64,000 nt of DNA from Candidatus Zixiibacteriota bacterium (GCA_024280775.1 JAJRPM010000013.1:248001-312000); one strand, 5' to 3'. Counted from the stretch's first letter, positions 1 to 9,351 are shown. Numbers and translations are program-made. Notes: a model not told the origin generated them from the letters alone.

Positions 1-563
1 CAGTGGCCCCGGCTTCGGTTTTTATTCACCTGATAGGAATATCGCGCAACAAAGACGAATACCACCCCGCTCCGATAGATATTTTCAAATCAGCCAGACC
101 ACTGGCGATGTTTTCTTATCTGACCCATATCTTGCGAGACTTCCGTCAGGACGCCGCAGAAGGGCTGGAGTATTTCCCGCTGACAGCCCGAGAGAGTTTT
201 GGTGTCTCTGCAGATAACTGGAACGCTTCGGCAGAGGGAATGCAAACATCAGGCTTTACCTCTATGGTACAACACTATCACTCACTAGCAGACAGATACC
301 GTCTGAAATCAGTCGTGGAAAAAAATCCTGTCTATCCATTTCTGAATGAGTACACCCGCTTTAGTCTGCATTTGATTTGGGATTTGTATTCTCAAATACA
401 TGAATCTATCTCCAAAGCGAACTTCGTACTAGATCCGAAATTGACACATCCAAACAAAGATGATATTTCCCAACGAGTAATGAAACTAGCTGAGAAAATG
501 AAAGTCTCAGATGAAACTCTTATACGTGGTTTGAATCGAGTTGGTCTCGGAGCTGGCAACTAG
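1..563 (+). CDS. Squalene/phytoene synthase family protein, C-terminal part (5' end outside window)
   Basis: The reading frame is open from the left edge and ends at 563, so only the last ~186 residues are present. The segment AMFSYLTHILRDFRQDAAEG matches the second Asp-rich region of trans-isoprenyl diphosphate synthases of the squalene/phytoene synthase family (typically L-T-N-I-L-R-D-x-x-E-D). The upstream VAPASVFIHL fits the helix before it. These enzymes condense two prenyl diphosphates head to head at the membrane surface, giving squalene, dehydrosqualene or phytoene. The GTG at position 3 is probably an internal Val codon, not a start. Which product is made cannot be told from this part. 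The canonical second DxxED is changed to DFRQD, keeping both outer Asp residues. The gene converges on the zinc-ribbon gene at 574 with only 10 bp between stop codons. Confidence 0.8.
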   Translation, partial: VAPASVFIHLIGISRNKDEYHPAPIDIFKSARPLAMFSYLTHILRDFRQDAAEGLEYFPLTARESFGVSADNWNASAEGMQTSGFTSMVQHYHSLADRYRLKSVVEKNPVYPFLNEYTRFSLHLIWDLYSQIHESISKANFVLDPKLTHPNKDDISQRVMKLAEKMKVSDETLIRGLNRVGLGAGN

Positions 564-573
564 CAACGTAGCG

Positions 574-927
574 CTAGTAGGAGCAATCACATATTCCACC
601 AAAGAGACAAAGCGGACAGCTAACTCGCTCATCAGCGTCCAGCTTCATTTTTGCGATGCCACAATTGGGACATAAGGCTCCTATTTCAAAGGACGGCACA
701 GCGACCACATTGCATTCACCGTCTTGATTCTCTGGATGCCGATTCAATTCTGACAGAGACTTATAGTCGCTCAAGTCCGGGCCGCATCCAGCTCCCCAGC
801 CTGTGGGATACCAACGCCCTGGAGCATCCTCGGAGAATACATCAGAATGACCGGGCTTTCCCGGCCAAAGAGAATCTGACGTTTCTCGGGTAGATAGACT
901 TCTCTCATGCAGGTTCCGTCTCGTCAT
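574..927 (-). CDS. Small hypothetical protein with C-terminal zinc-ribbon-like cysteine cluster
   Basis: A 117-residue protein starting at ATG 927. I do not recognise the family. The last 40 residues hold CPNCG, then about 14 residues later CPLC, then CDC close to the C-terminus, which is the layout of a small zinc ribbon (two CxxC knuckles). The N-terminal two thirds are polar, rich in Gly, Pro and Ser, and look disordered. There is no signal peptide or membrane segment. It runs convergent to the synthase gene on its left and away from the DUF4139 gene on its right. The cysteine spacing argues for a real gene; a competing frame on the plus strand (651-893) shows no such pattern. Function unknown. 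Confidence 0.5.
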   Translation of the reverse strand: MTRRNLHERSLSTRETSDSLWPGKPGHSDVFSEDAPGRWYPTGWGAGCGPDLSDYKSLSELNRHPENQDGECNVVAVPSFEIGALCPNCGIAKMKLDADERVSCPLCLFGGICDCSY

Positions 928-1173
928 ACACTAAATATCGGTAGTTTCAAGCTTGAGCGCTATCAAATCCGGCACGAGCAGGGAATCCCACAAGCCATTA
1001 CCTCTCAATCGATTAGTCTTTCTGGGCTGGGCAATATCCATTCTCTTTCGAATTGAGTTGCTCTACTGCTGGCAAAAACCAATCTTTTGGCAACTGTCCC
1101 CCGATTGTATAAGGATTTGCAGCGGGATTATGATTACGAGAATCAATAGCGCCTTCTAATGGAGAAAACAGAA

Positions 1174-2577
1174 ATGACAAGCAAATCAGACTTGAGATAT
1201 TCTCAGGCTATCAGAGCCACTTTCGCGGGAATGGCGTTGTTTTTCGCCGGGTTACTCGCCCCTGGCTTGGTGAGCGCCGCCGATAAACTTTCAGTAACAG
1301 TTTACAATTCCGACTTGGGTGTAGTACATGAAGTCCGCGAATTGGAATTCAATAACGGCATCGGTCAAATAGCGTTTCGCGATGTGCCCGCGATGATCGA
1401 CCCGACATCAGTCGGATTCAAGACTCTAAGCTCAAGGCTCTCAGTTAACATACTAGAGCAGAACTATCAATTCGATTTAGTCAGTCCCGAAAAACTATAT
1501 GACCGCTATATCGACAAGAATATCGAGCTAATCTCCAATGACGGCAAAATCCACAGCGGGAAATTGCTGACATATTCTTCCAGCGCGGTGACTCTACAAG
1601 ATGAGCACGGTCGAATCCAAATTGTCAGGCTCAATGAGATTAGCAACACAAACCTGCCCGAACTACCTGAAGGATTGATTACTCGTCCTACTCTGTTTTG
1701 GAAATACGCCTCTTCTGGTTCCGGCAAGTCAAAATGCGAAGTTAGCTATCAAACTGGCGGGATTTCCTGGCATGCCGAATATGTCGCGGTTCTCGATGAC
1801 GCCGAAAAGAACATAGACCTCTCCGGCTGGTCGTCCATAGACAATCGCTCAGGTAAAACATACAAAGACGCCACCCTGAAACTCGTAGCCGGTGAAATCA
1901 ACCGCGCTCGTCAACCGCAATCCAAACGACTATATCGAAACGCCATGACGGCCTCAGCTATGGAGTATGACGGCGTAGGATTCGACGAGAAGGCTTTTTT
2001 TGAGTATCATCTCTACACCTTGCCGCGCTCCTCTACTATCGCCAACAATGAAATCAAACAGCTTTCACTTTTTGAGCCGGCCTCAACATCAGTCAGCAAG
2101 GAGTACTATTTCGTCGCTGACCGTGGCTCGAAAAACGCCGAAGTAAAGATTCGCTTTGTAAATAGCAAAGAGACCGGGCTGGGAATGCCTTTGCCAGCCG
2201 GACGGGTGCGAGTGTACAAAAACGACTCCGACGGCTCCACGATTCTGATAGGTGAGGACAATCTCCAGCACACTCCCAAAGATGAGGAGATTCTGCTTAC
2301 ATTAGGCAAAGCCTTCGATTTGGTGGTCAAAGAAACCACACTAGCTCGCAGAAAGATAACTGATCGAGTTACCGAAACAGATTTCCAGATAGAGCTACGT
2401 AATCGCAAAGATGAAGACGTAACTATCAATGTCGTAAAATCTCTCGGCAATTTCTGGAAAATCATCAAAAAGACTCACAGTTTCGAGAAGAAGTCGGCCA
2501 ATAAGGTGCAGTTTCAGGTTCCGGTGAAAGCCGGAGAGGAAGTCAAGTTGGAATTCACGGTTCGCCAAGGGGGGTGA
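1174..2577 (+). CDS. DUF4139 domain-containing exported protein
   Basis: About 467 residues. I chose ATG 1174 over ATG 1159 because GGAG (1161-1164) lies 9 nt upstream of it, while 1159 has no Shine-Dalgarno. The N-terminus has a hydrophobic signal segment ending in a VSA-A cleavage site. The mature protein carries family hallmarks: AMIDPTSVGFKT, ILEQNYQFDL, LPEGLITRPTLFW, SYQTGGISWHAEYVAVL and ATLKLVAGEINR. These are characteristic of the DUF4139 family, whose members are predicted extracytoplasmic beta-rich proteins with no settled biochemical role. The C-terminal third (FQIELRNRKDEDVTINVV) looks like the usual beta-sandwich end of the family. Stands alone between unrelated genes; a sigma70-like promoter for the next gene begins 30 bp after its stop. 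Confidence 0.85.
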   Translation: MTSKSDLRYSQAIRATFAGMALFFAGLLAPGLVSAADKLSVTVYNSDLGVVHEVRELEFNNGIGQIAFRDVPAMIDPTSVGFKTLSSRLSVNILEQNYQFDLVSPEKLYDRYIDKNIELISNDGKIHSGKLLTYSSSAVTLQDEHGRIQIVRLNEISNTNLPELPEGLITRPTLFWKYASSGSGKSKCEVSYQTGGISWHAEYVAVLDDAEKNIDLSGWSSIDNRSGKTYKDATLKLVAGEINRARQPQSKRLYRNAMTASAMEYDGVGFDEKAFFEYHLYTLPRSSTIANNEIKQLSLFEPASTSVSKEYYFVADRGSKNAEVKIRFVNSKETGLGMPLPAGRVRVYKNDSDGSTILIGEDNLQHTPKDEEILLTLGKAFDLVVKETTLARRKITDRVTETDFQIELRNRKDEDVTINVVKSLGNFWKIIKKTHSFEKKSANKVQFQVPVKAGEEVKLEFTVRQGG

Positions 2578-2607
2578 GTCTCTCCCGGATTCCATCATTG
2601 AGGGGAA

Positions 2608-2636
2608 TTGACAGCCATAGCTAGATTTTGTAACAT
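2608..2636 (+). promoter_or_regulatory. Sigma70-like promoter upstream of the TPR gene
   Basis: A perfect -35 hexamer TTGACA (2608-2613), a 17-bp spacer, and a -10-like TAACAT (2631-2636, 4 of 6 consensus bases). It lies 92 bp before the GTG of the TPR gene at 2728, in the right orientation, and just downstream of the DUF4139 stop. Confidence 0.5.
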
Positions 2637-2727
2637 TTCGCTGGCGCTTAGTAGCGCAAGATAACTTCTCCCAAAAGCTAAGCTTCGTGGCTGTTTATTG
2701 CTAGCCCGAAGATGGGGATTAACCTAG

Positions 2728-4239
2728 GTGAAGAGAAATCTCAAGAAAGATACGAAGATGAAATCTAACAAAAAGAAATCCGTACCAACGAAGACTGTGT
2801 TCCGTTTTCTTGCCCTTTCGGTAATGACTGCGGCTCTAGTCGTTATGTCACTGCCTGAGCAAGGACTCACCAGGAAACCCCGCAAATTACCAATCAAATC
2901 ATATATCTCCGGAGCGAAAATCGCCTACGGCAAGACAGTTGGTGATGAAGGCGCACGACCTTTGGACGCCCTGCTGTTGCTCGATAGTTGCACTATATGG
3001 TATGGTATGATTCCTGAGGTCTATTTTTGGGAAACCCTGATTCATTCGGACCTCGCTCAACAGGTTGCCGAAACAGATACATCTGGTCGCAGGGAGCGAC
3101 TGACAAAAATGATAGGCGCTTCTGACAGCCTTGAATTGTCCTGTGATAAAGAAAACAAGGATGTTAAGAAAAAGTATAAGAAGAAGTGTAAGCCATACAA
3201 GATAACCGCAGACTCTATTCGAGGCGAGTGGTTCGCCACCTATTACAACTATGCGCAGGACAATAGAACTATTCTGGTTGATGATATTCAACCGACTCTA
3301 AAGAGCGAAACTGATCCCGAAGAGCTAGAGATTTTGCAGGCGCAGAAAGACACCTTGATGCAGTTGATTCGCACCGACTATAGCTTGGCAGGTATGCTCG
3401 CGCCCACTGACTCTCTCTTGCAACTGGTTGATCTGAATCTCGGTAGCTTGTATTCAGAGCTGGAAGATTACGAAAGCGCGCTTCCGTATTTGGCCAAGGC
3501 CGCCGAGAGCGCCAAAGTCTCCGATCCGGACAACTATCTCAATCTTCTAAATCAGATGGCGTTTGCTAATTTTCAGCTTAAAAACTTCCAGGAAGCCGCC
3601 TCAATCTGGGTTGAGGTTTCAAACGAACTCGAAGGTGAAGAAAAGATTGACTTGATAAACAACGTTCTTGCCAGTTTTGCGAGTTTGGGCAATGACGATT
3701 CCCTGTTCCACTATAATCAAGTGATTCTGGATGTTGATCCCGCTAACGCCGGAGCTTTGCGCATGATTGGCGGAACCTGGTTCAACCGCATTCAGGATAT
3801 AAACCGCAAGACTTCCAAAGCCAAGCAAAGCGGCGATGACGCCGCCCTCGCTACACTCAAAGCGGAACTGCAAGTAGCCAATGATAGCGCCATCTTCTAC
3901 CTTAAACGAGCTTTTGAGGCGGATCCAGAAGATGAGCAATCGATAAAACTCTATGGAATCGCTAGCATGCTAAAAGGCGACAGAGTGGCGGCCACTGACG
4001 CCTGGAAGAAGCTAACTGTCTTGAAACCTGCAGAAAAAGCCTATTGGGTCTACCTTGCAGAAAACTACATTGCGCAGAAAGAATTGAAAAACGCCATTCT
4101 ACCTTATGAAAAAGCCATTGAGCTTGATGATACCGATCAGGATATTTGGCTCAGACTGATTGAGCTTTACGGTCCCAATGGTATGAAGGACAAGCAGAAA
4201 AAGGCGCAAGCGAAATACGACGAGTTAACCAAGAAATAG
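2728..4239 (+). CDS. TPR-repeat protein with N-terminal membrane anchor or signal
   Basis: 503 residues from GTG 2728, preceded by GGGG at spacing 10; ATG 2758 is an alternative start. A very basic N-terminus (many Lys) is followed by a hydrophobic stretch around residues 27-43, so the protein is probably exported or anchored by a signal-anchor. Residues ~215 to the end hold several degenerate tetratricopeptide repeats, for example GSLYSELEDYESALPYLAKA, MAFANFQLKNFQEAASIW and YIAQKELKNAILPYEKAIEL, suggesting a protein-binding scaffold. A Lys-rich patch (KKKYKKKC) sits near residue 150. No catalytic motif was recognised. A strong terminator follows the stop directly, so the transcript appears monocistronic. 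Confidence 0.8.
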   Translation: MKRNLKKDTKMKSNKKKSVPTKTVFRFLALSVMTAALVVMSLPEQGLTRKPRKLPIKSYISGAKIAYGKTVGDEGARPLDALLLLDSCTIWYGMIPEVYFWETLIHSDLAQQVAETDTSGRRERLTKMIGASDSLELSCDKENKDVKKKYKKKCKPYKITADSIRGEWFATYYNYAQDNRTILVDDIQPTLKSETDPEELEILQAQKDTLMQLIRTDYSLAGMLAPTDSLLQLVDLNLGSLYSELEDYESALPYLAKAAESAKVSDPDNYLNLLNQMAFANFQLKNFQEAASIWVEVSNELEGEEKIDLINNVLASFASLGNDDSLFHYNQVILDVDPANAGALRMIGGTWFNRIQDINRKTSKAKQSGDDAALATLKAELQVANDSAIFYLKRAFEADPEDEQSIKLYGIASMLKGDRVAATDAWKKLTVLKPAEKAYWVYLAENYIAQKELKNAILPYEKAIELDDTDQDIWLRLIELYGPNGMKDKQKKAQAKYDELTKK

Positions 4240-4275
4240 AATCCTATGTGATTTCAGGAATAAGTGTCGTTATAT

Positions 4276-4308
4276 GGCGGTGAAACCTTGCGGTTTCACC
4301 GCCTTTTT
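4276..4308 (+). terminator. Rho-independent terminator after the TPR gene
   Basis: Perfect 12-bp stem GGCGGTGAAACC (4276-4287) and GGTTTCACCGCC (4292-4303) around a TTGC loop, followed by a T-run (TTTTTCTTT). It lies 36 bp after the TPR stop codon. Confidence 0.92.
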
Positions 4309-4366
4309 CTTTAGCAACTGACTCTGCGCTCTTGCCCAAAGGGCGCTATCTGCAGATATTCCCTCT

Positions 4367-6823
4367 GTGAAACAGAACAAACGCCGAACATACATCAAAA
4401 TCGCAATCAGCGGCCCTTTGCACCGGACATTTACCTACCACACTGATACTGATACACAAACAACACTCACACCCGGAGCTAGAGTCAGCGCGCCATTTGG
4501 CAAGAAATCTGTAATCGGTTTCTACCTGGAGGAAACAACCAAACCTCCCTTTGCCACCAAAGCAATCGAGAGTGTAATTGACGCTCCCTCGCTCTTCGAT
4601 GGTCAAAGTTTCAGCTTCTATAGCTGGCTTGCGGAATACTATTTTGCAAATCTCGCAGATACACTAATGCTGGCTCTGCCGCCGAAGTCTCGCGTAGCTC
4701 AGAAAACCGCATTGTATCTCAAAGACAATATCGAAGAGCGCCAGCTTATCGAATACGGCGCTCCCGAAAGAATCACACGACGTTTATGCCAGGGAAAGCC
4801 ACTGCGGCCCGCTGATGTAAAAGAAATTGATACGCTAACGGTGGGAGGTGTTGAGCGCCTCCTCCAAGACGGCGCCCTCGAAAGTCGCATAACGCTTCCA
4901 TCTACCTCAGCAAAATCCAGCGGAAGACTTCGCGGCTATGTGGCTCGCAACAGTGATGTAGTGACGGCCTATCTAAACGAAACTCCCGAGAACGGTCGCT
5001 CGCTGACAGTTTCCGAGGGCGTAATAGAACGCAAGCGACTTCTCGATGCAGGCCTTAGCGCTTATCGCATTAAGAGTCTGATAGCTGAGAAAGCGCTTGA
5101 GCCTGTCTATGGTGATTCATTCAGCGCTGTTCTTGACTCTCTTTCGGCGCGTAGTGACGTTAGCGGACTAGAACTAAATACCGAACAAAAAGCTGTTTAT
5201 CAAAGTGTTGCTCCCAATATCGGTAAGAAATTCTCCCCGTTTCTCTTGCATGGAATCACAGGCTCAGGAAAAACGTTGGTTTACTGCCATCTCATAGAGC
5301 AAGCGCTCAGCAAAGGTCAAAGCGCTTTGGTTCTCGCTCCGGAAATAGCCCTTGCCGGTGAAGTGTTCCGTTACATTTGTGGCTACTTCGCTAACAGCTC
5401 AACTGAAATTGGTTTCTGGCATTCTGGTCTGACAGGCGCTCAACGGCAACAGTTGTGGAATCGTCTAGACTCCGGAGAAATTAAAGTTCTGGTCGGGCCA
5501 AGATCGGCATTGTTTGCGCCTCTCAAGAACCTCGGAATAATCATTGTTGATGAAGAACATGATGACTCATACAAACAACATGAGCCTGCGCCACGTTTCC
5601 ATGGCCGGGATTCGGCAATCATGCTGGCGAAAATACACCGAATCCCAATAGTCCTCGGCTCGGGCACTCCTTCTATCGAATCATATTACAACGCCTCAAT
5701 CGGTCGTTACACTTTACTGAAATTGACTGCCCGACCATCAGGCGCAAAGAAGCCTTCGATTACTTTGATAGACATGAACAAAGAGCGCCTAGCCGGTGAG
5801 CATCCATTTGTTTCATTGAGCCTGAAGAAAGAAGTGGAAAGTCGTCTAGCTAAGGGTCAGCAGGTCATACTCTATTTGAATCGTCGCGGTTTTGCCCCGC
5901 GTGTGCAATGCTCCGATTGTGGTAGTTCGCCTGAGTGCCCCGATTGCGCATCACGTCTGACTTTTCATAAGCATAACTCACAACTAATCTGTCACCTTTG
6001 TGGTTTCACTCGCTCTGACTATTTGCGCTGTGACGCATGCCAAAGCGCCAAACTTCGCTATGTAGGCGCGGGAACGCAAAAACTGGAGGAGAGCGTCACA
6101 ACTCTATTTGCAGGAGCTCGGGCGGTGCGTTTGGATTCGGACGTAACAAATGTCAAAGGAGCCGCCTGGCAAATTTTCCGAGATTTTGCTTCTGGGAAAT
6201 ACAATTTGCTAATCGGCACCCAAATGATCTCAAAAGGAATAGACTTCCCCAATGTGACTTTAGTTGGCGCAATCTTCTCAGACCACGAGACAATGTCGGT
6301 TGACTTCCGCTCAACTGAGAAAACTTTCTCTCGCCTGACACAAGTTTCCGGCCGCGCCGGACGTTCGGTAACATCAGGCGCTGAAAAAGTCAGTGTGGCA
6401 TTGGCTCAAACCTACAATCCACATTCAGAGTTAATGCAAGCTGTGTCCAAAGGCGACTACGAGTCATTCTATCAAACTGAGATAGCGCCTCGAAGGCAAT
6501 TGAGCTTCCCGCCCTTTTGCCGCATTGTGCGCCTCGTTCTTAGCGCTACTCTTGAAGAACAGCTAACTGAGCAAGCGCTGATGTTGCGTGCGGCTCTTGA
6601 TGATCGTTTGAAATCTCATAGCGAATCGCTAAGAATCCTGGGGCCTGCGCCATGCCAACTGTATCGCATACGCGGTCGTTATCGGAGACACATTCTCCTC
6701 TACACAACTAAGATTCAAGCCCTGGTTGAAACACTATCCCAATGGGAAGAACGCAAGGCGAAATTCGGTTTGCTCGGAACAGTGCGAGTTGCAGTCGATG
6801 TTGATCCTGTTGATTTCTTGTAG
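4367..6823 (+). CDS. priA: Primosomal protein N' (replication restart helicase PriA)
   Basis: 818 residues, close to the usual PriA length, starting at GTG 4367. PriA is a 3'-5' superfamily 2 helicase that recognises stalled forks and reloads the replicative helicase. Visible features: Walker A GITGSGKT (about residue 305), Walker B/DEXH box IIVDEEHD followed by the family signature SYKQHEPAPRFHGRDSAIM, and a zinc-binding insertion with paired cysteines (CSDCG, CPDC, CHLCG, CDAC) in the helicase core. The late motifs FLIGTQMISKGIDFPNVTLV-like and QVSGRAGR are also present. The N-terminal 3'-end-binding domain begins within the first 100 residues. It converges on rplY, with which it shares a bidirectional terminator. 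Confidence 0.97.
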   Translation: MKQNKRRTYIKIAISGPLHRTFTYHTDTDTQTTLTPGARVSAPFGKKSVIGFYLEETTKPPFATKAIESVIDAPSLFDGQSFSFYSWLAEYYFANLADTLMLALPPKSRVAQKTALYLKDNIEERQLIEYGAPERITRRLCQGKPLRPADVKEIDTLTVGGVERLLQDGALESRITLPSTSAKSSGRLRGYVARNSDVVTAYLNETPENGRSLTVSEGVIERKRLLDAGLSAYRIKSLIAEKALEPVYGDSFSAVLDSLSARSDVSGLELNTEQKAVYQSVAPNIGKKFSPFLLHGITGSGKTLVYCHLIEQALSKGQSALVLAPEIALAGEVFRYICGYFANSSTEIGFWHSGLTGAQRQQLWNRLDSGEIKVLVGPRSALFAPLKNLGIIIVDEEHDDSYKQHEPAPRFHGRDSAIMLAKIHRIPIVLGSGTPSIESYYNASIGRYTLLKLTARPSGAKKPSITLIDMNKERLAGEHPFVSLSLKKEVESRLAKGQQVILYLNRRGFAPRVQCSDCGSSPECPDCASRLTFHKHNSQLICHLCGFTRSDYLRCDACQSAKLRYVGAGTQKLEESVTTLFAGARAVRLDSDVTNVKGAAWQIFRDFASGKYNLLIGTQMISKGIDFPNVTLVGAIFSDHETMSVDFRSTEKTFSRLTQVSGRAGRSVTSGAEKVSVALAQTYNPHSELMQAVSKGDYESFYQTEIAPRRQLSFPPFCRIVRLVLSATLEEQLTEQALMLRAALDDRLKSHSESLRILGPAPCQLYRIRGRYRRHILLYTTKIQALVETLSQWEERKAKFGLLGTVRVAVDVDPVDFL

Positions 6824-6855
6824 TTGATTGTTTTCAGGAAAACTGACACATACAA

Positions 6856-6888
6856 AAACAGGGTAGCGCTATCAGCGCTACCCTGTTT
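6856..6888. terminator. Bidirectional terminator between priA and rplY
   Basis: Perfect 15-bp inverted repeat AAACAGGGTAGCGCT (6856-6870) and its complement (6874-6888) around ATC. A T-rich run follows on the plus strand and TTTTTG on the minus strand, so it can serve both convergent genes. Confidence 0.85.
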
Positions 6889-6928
6889 CTTATTGCTACT
6901 TGCTGTTAGAAGATTGTAGGCGGTAATA

Positions 6929-7615
6929 CTAATTACTGTCGCCGGAATCGTCCTTCTTCTCGTCACCGTCCTCAGCAGAGGCATCGGCTCCCACTAAAGC
7001 TGGCTCAGCTGAAGCTTCAGCCTCTTCTTCTTCAGCGGTCTTCTCGGTGCTGACAGTCGGCGGACTGACAATCACGATAGTACGCTGCGGATCAGCAAGA
7101 ATAGTTGCATTCTCAACCTTCACGTCACTAACGTGAATACTACCCTGAATCTCAAGCCCTGTTACATCCAGCTCTAAACTCTCAGGGATGTTAGTCGGCA
7201 GGCATGAGATTTCCAACTCGCGGATGATATGTTGCATCACGCCGCCTTCGTTTTTCACGCCTTCAGGAATTCCATTCAGGTTAATCGGAATGGTCAAATT
7301 GATAGGACGGCTCATTGAAATCTGATGGAAATCCACATGCAGGATGTTGCCACGCACCGGATCACGTTGCATTTGACGGATTAGTGATTTGTCAGATCCG
7401 CCTCCAGCTCCGTCTATATCCAAGGAGAGTAACATGTTGCTACCTCCACCCTCACGCATGAGACGCTCAAGATCTTTTAGCGCCACCGAAACACTCTTAG
7501 GCTCGCGCTCGGGGCCATATAACGCCGCCGGCACACGACCTTCTCTGCGCAATGCGCGCGAAAAGTTTTTGCCGCCTCCATCGCGAGACTTGACTGCTAA
7601 TACTGCTTCTTTCAT
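6929..7615 (-). CDS. rplY: 50S ribosomal protein L25 (bL25), long CTC form
   Basis: 228 residues with the two-domain layout of the CTC form of bL25. The N-terminal 5S rRNA-binding domain is visible in LAVKSRDGGGKNFSRALRRE, GRVPAALYGP and DPVRGNILHVDFHQI. The C-terminal beta-domain follows (PINLNGIPEGVKNEGGVM, CLPTNIPESLELDV, ILADPQRTIVIVSPP). The tail after residue ~185 is acidic and rich in Glu, Asp, Ala and Ser, as often seen in this form. SD GAGGAA lies just upstream of ATG 7615. It is the last gene of the ispE-spoVG-tRNA-prs-rplY block. The neighbourhood prs then ctc is a classic bacterial gene order, which supports both calls. Confidence 0.95.
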   Translation of the reverse strand: MKEAVLAVKSRDGGGKNFSRALRREGRVPAALYGPEREPKSVSVALKDLERLMREGGGSNMLLSLDIDGAGGGSDKSLIRQMQRDPVRGNILHVDFHQISMSRPINLTIPINLNGIPEGVKNEGGVMQHIIRELEISCLPTNIPESLELDVTGLEIQGSIHVSDVKVENATILADPQRTIVIVSPPTVSTEKTAEEEEAEASAEPALVGADASAEDGDEKKDDSGDSN

Positions 7616-7680
7616 AATTCCTCTTTATCCTCCACTAAATTATTTGCAAGTAAGTGTCACTAAGTTTGATTTCTCAATAA

Positions 7681-8673
7681 TTAGAAATCGAATAGTGATG
7701 AAACAGATTTCTCTTCCGAGATTCTTCTAATAGCTTCGCCGAATATCTCGGCGCATGAGACCACAATATACTTATCTGAAAGCCCTTTAGCCGAAACATC
7801 AATTGAATCGGTTATGATAATCTTCTTAATCGGAGAGTTTTCAATTCTTTCCAGCGCTTCACCTGAGAGCACTGCATGAGTGCAAATCGCATAAATGTCT
7901 TTAGCGCCTTGCTCGGCTAGCGCATGCGCCGCCTGTGTCAGTGTCCCGGCGGTGTCAACCATGTCGTCACGAATAATCACATTACGTCCCTCGACCGAGC
8001 CAATGATATTCATAACTTCACATTCATTGGGCTTCGGACGACGTTTATCGATAATCGCTAGTTCGGCGTTAAAAGATGTCGCCATAGCGCGCACAAGTTT
8101 GATTGAGCCTATATCCGGAGTAACAAACACCGGGTCATCAACATTCAATTCCCGCACTGCATCATTGAGTATCGGAGTCGAGTATAGATGGTCATGCGGA
8201 ATATCAAAGAAACCTTGAATCTGTGCGGCGTGTAAGTCCATGGTGATAACCCTATCGGCGCCTGCAGTGGTTATCAGATTTGCCATGAGTTTGGCGGCAA
8301 TTGCGACTCGCGGTCTATCTTTTCTGTCCTGACGCGCATAGCCATAGTAAGGAATCACTGCTGTGATTCGACCGGCCGATGCTCGTCGTGAGGCTTCAAT
8401 TAGCATCAATAGCTCAATGATGTATTCCGCCGGTGGATTTGTCGGCTGGATAATAAACAGGTCTGCGCCACGAATATTATCATCGATCTGTACAAAAATC
8501 TCGCCATCAGAAAAATTCCTGACAACACAATTGCAAAGACCGACGGAAAGATATTTGGCAATAGACTCAGCCAAAGGCCTGTGCGCATTGCCGCAAATCA
8601 ATTTCAGATTCGGCTCGGTTTGTTCAGTGGACATCATCGCAGGTGACACTCTGCTGGCGGTTACTTTGTTCAT
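7681..8673 (-). CDS. prs: Ribose-phosphate pyrophosphokinase (PRPP synthetase)
   Basis: 330 residues. The enzyme makes PRPP from ribose 5-phosphate and ATP for nucleotide, His and Trp synthesis. Diagnostic segments are FSDGEIFVQIDDNIRGADLF, the ATP flexible-loop region YYGYARQDRKDRPR, the metal/PRPP site MDLHAAQIQGFF, and the phosphoribosyl-binding loop VIIRDDMVDTAGT. Note that the usual V-D-D-x-x-D-T-A-G loop reads IRDDMVDTAG, which is normal. The start is uncertain: ATG 8673 gives an N-terminal extension of about 20 residues, while ATG 8637 or 8634 would give the more typical length. No clear SD precedes any of them. Lies between tRNA-Gln and rplY in one orientation. Confidence 0.97.
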   Translation of the reverse strand: MNKVTASRVSPAMMSTEQTEPNLKLICGNAHRPLAESIAKYLSVGLCNCVVRNFSDGEIFVQIDDNIRGADLFIIQPTNPPAEYIIELLMLIEASRRASAGRITAVIPYYGYARQDRKDRPRVAIAAKLMANLITTAGADRVITMDLHAAQIQGFFDIPHDHLYSTPILNDAVRELNVDDPVFVTPDIGSIKLVRAMATSFNAELAIIDKRRPKPNECEVMNIIGSVEGRNVIIRDDMVDTAGTLTQAAHALAEQGAKDIYAICTHAVLSGEALERIENSPIKKIIITDSIDVSAKGLSDKYIVVSCAEIFGEAIRRISEEKSVSSLFDF

Positions 8674-8838
8674 GGCGCTTAATTGCTTTGATAGGGTCTG
8701 ACGGTATTAAAAGGGACGTGAGTTTTCTTATCGTAGGGCTAGCGAGGGCTATCGATCTTTTTGGAATCATTCAGTAGATGGGATAGTAATTTGAATGGTG
8801 AAGTGATAGTGATTATTCAGCTAGCTTTTCTAAATTTA

Positions 8839-8913
8839 TGGCTGGGGCGCCAGGATTCGAACCTGGGTATGCGAGATCCAAAACCTCGTGTCTTGCCACT
8901 TGACGACGCCCCA
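8839..8913 (-). tRNA. tRNA-Gln (anticodon UUG), CCA encoded
   Basis: Folded by hand on the minus strand. Acceptor TGGGGCG (8913-8907) pairs with CGCCCCA (8849-8843), then discriminator G and an encoded CCA (8841-8839). The D arm contains AAGTGGCAAG. The anticodon stem CGAGG/TCTCG (one G-U pair) closes the loop TTTTGGA with anticodon TTG. The T arm has the canonical GGTTCGAATCC. The sequence closely follows bacterial tRNA-Gln. It sits between spoVG and prs in the same orientation. Confidence 0.97.
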
Positions 8914-9000
8914 GTAAACTGAGTTACTGGTTCCAGATATCTATTATGCTACAAATCTGAATCTGTTTCCTAACTCGGCAAATATCTTATTCCTTGATGT

Positions 9001-9351
9001 TCAAAGTGGCTGTTCAGAATCAGTATCTGAGTTTTCACCATTTGAACTTATGTTACTTTGACTGGCGCTACTTTCTGTCGGCATCTTACCTGAACTATTG
9101 CTAACAGTTTCTTCATACGCCATCAAAACCCGCTCTTCAACCATCTTTCGAGCGTCACTGTTCACCGGATGTGCGATATCCTGATGTGAACCGTCCGGCC
9201 TTTTGCGCGATGGCATCGACACAAAAAAGCCATTTGTCCCGGCAATGATTTTCAGCCCGCGAATCACAAACTGATTGTCGAGAGTAATGTTCGCAAAACC
9301 CTTGAGCTTGTCCTCATTACGAAGCGTAACCCGGATGTCCGTTATTTCCAT
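9001..9351 (-). CDS. spoVG: SpoVG family septation/RNA-binding regulator
   Basis: 116 residues. The first ~85 match SpoVG: MEITDIRVTLRNEDKLKGFA, FVIRGLKIIAGTNGFFVSMP, SRKRPDGSHQDIAHPVNSDA. SpoVG proteins are small nucleic-acid-binding regulators known from Firmicutes, spirochaetes and other phyla. The C-terminal ~30 residues are a Ser/Asn-rich acidic tail without pattern. A strong SD GGGAGG stands 5 nt before ATG 9351. It is 40 bp downstream of ispE on the same strand; ispE-spoVG-prs-ctc linkage is the arrangement long known in Bacillus, so co-transcription is likely. Confidence 0.93.
   Translation of the reverse strand: MEITDIRVTLRNEDKLKGFANITLDNQFVIRGLKIIAGTNGFFVSMPSRKRPDGSHQDIAHPVNSDARKMVEERVLMAYEETVSNSSGKMPTESSASQSNISSNGENSDTDSEQPL

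Noticed and set aside
651-893. Plus-strand reading frame opposite the zinc-ribbon gene
   Set aside because: No recognisable motif; the minus-strand frame has ordered CxxC pairs, so this is its shadow.
953-1159. 68-codon frame before the DUF4139 gene
   Set aside because: No SD, no pattern and it overlaps the DUF4139 start region; composition looks non-coding.
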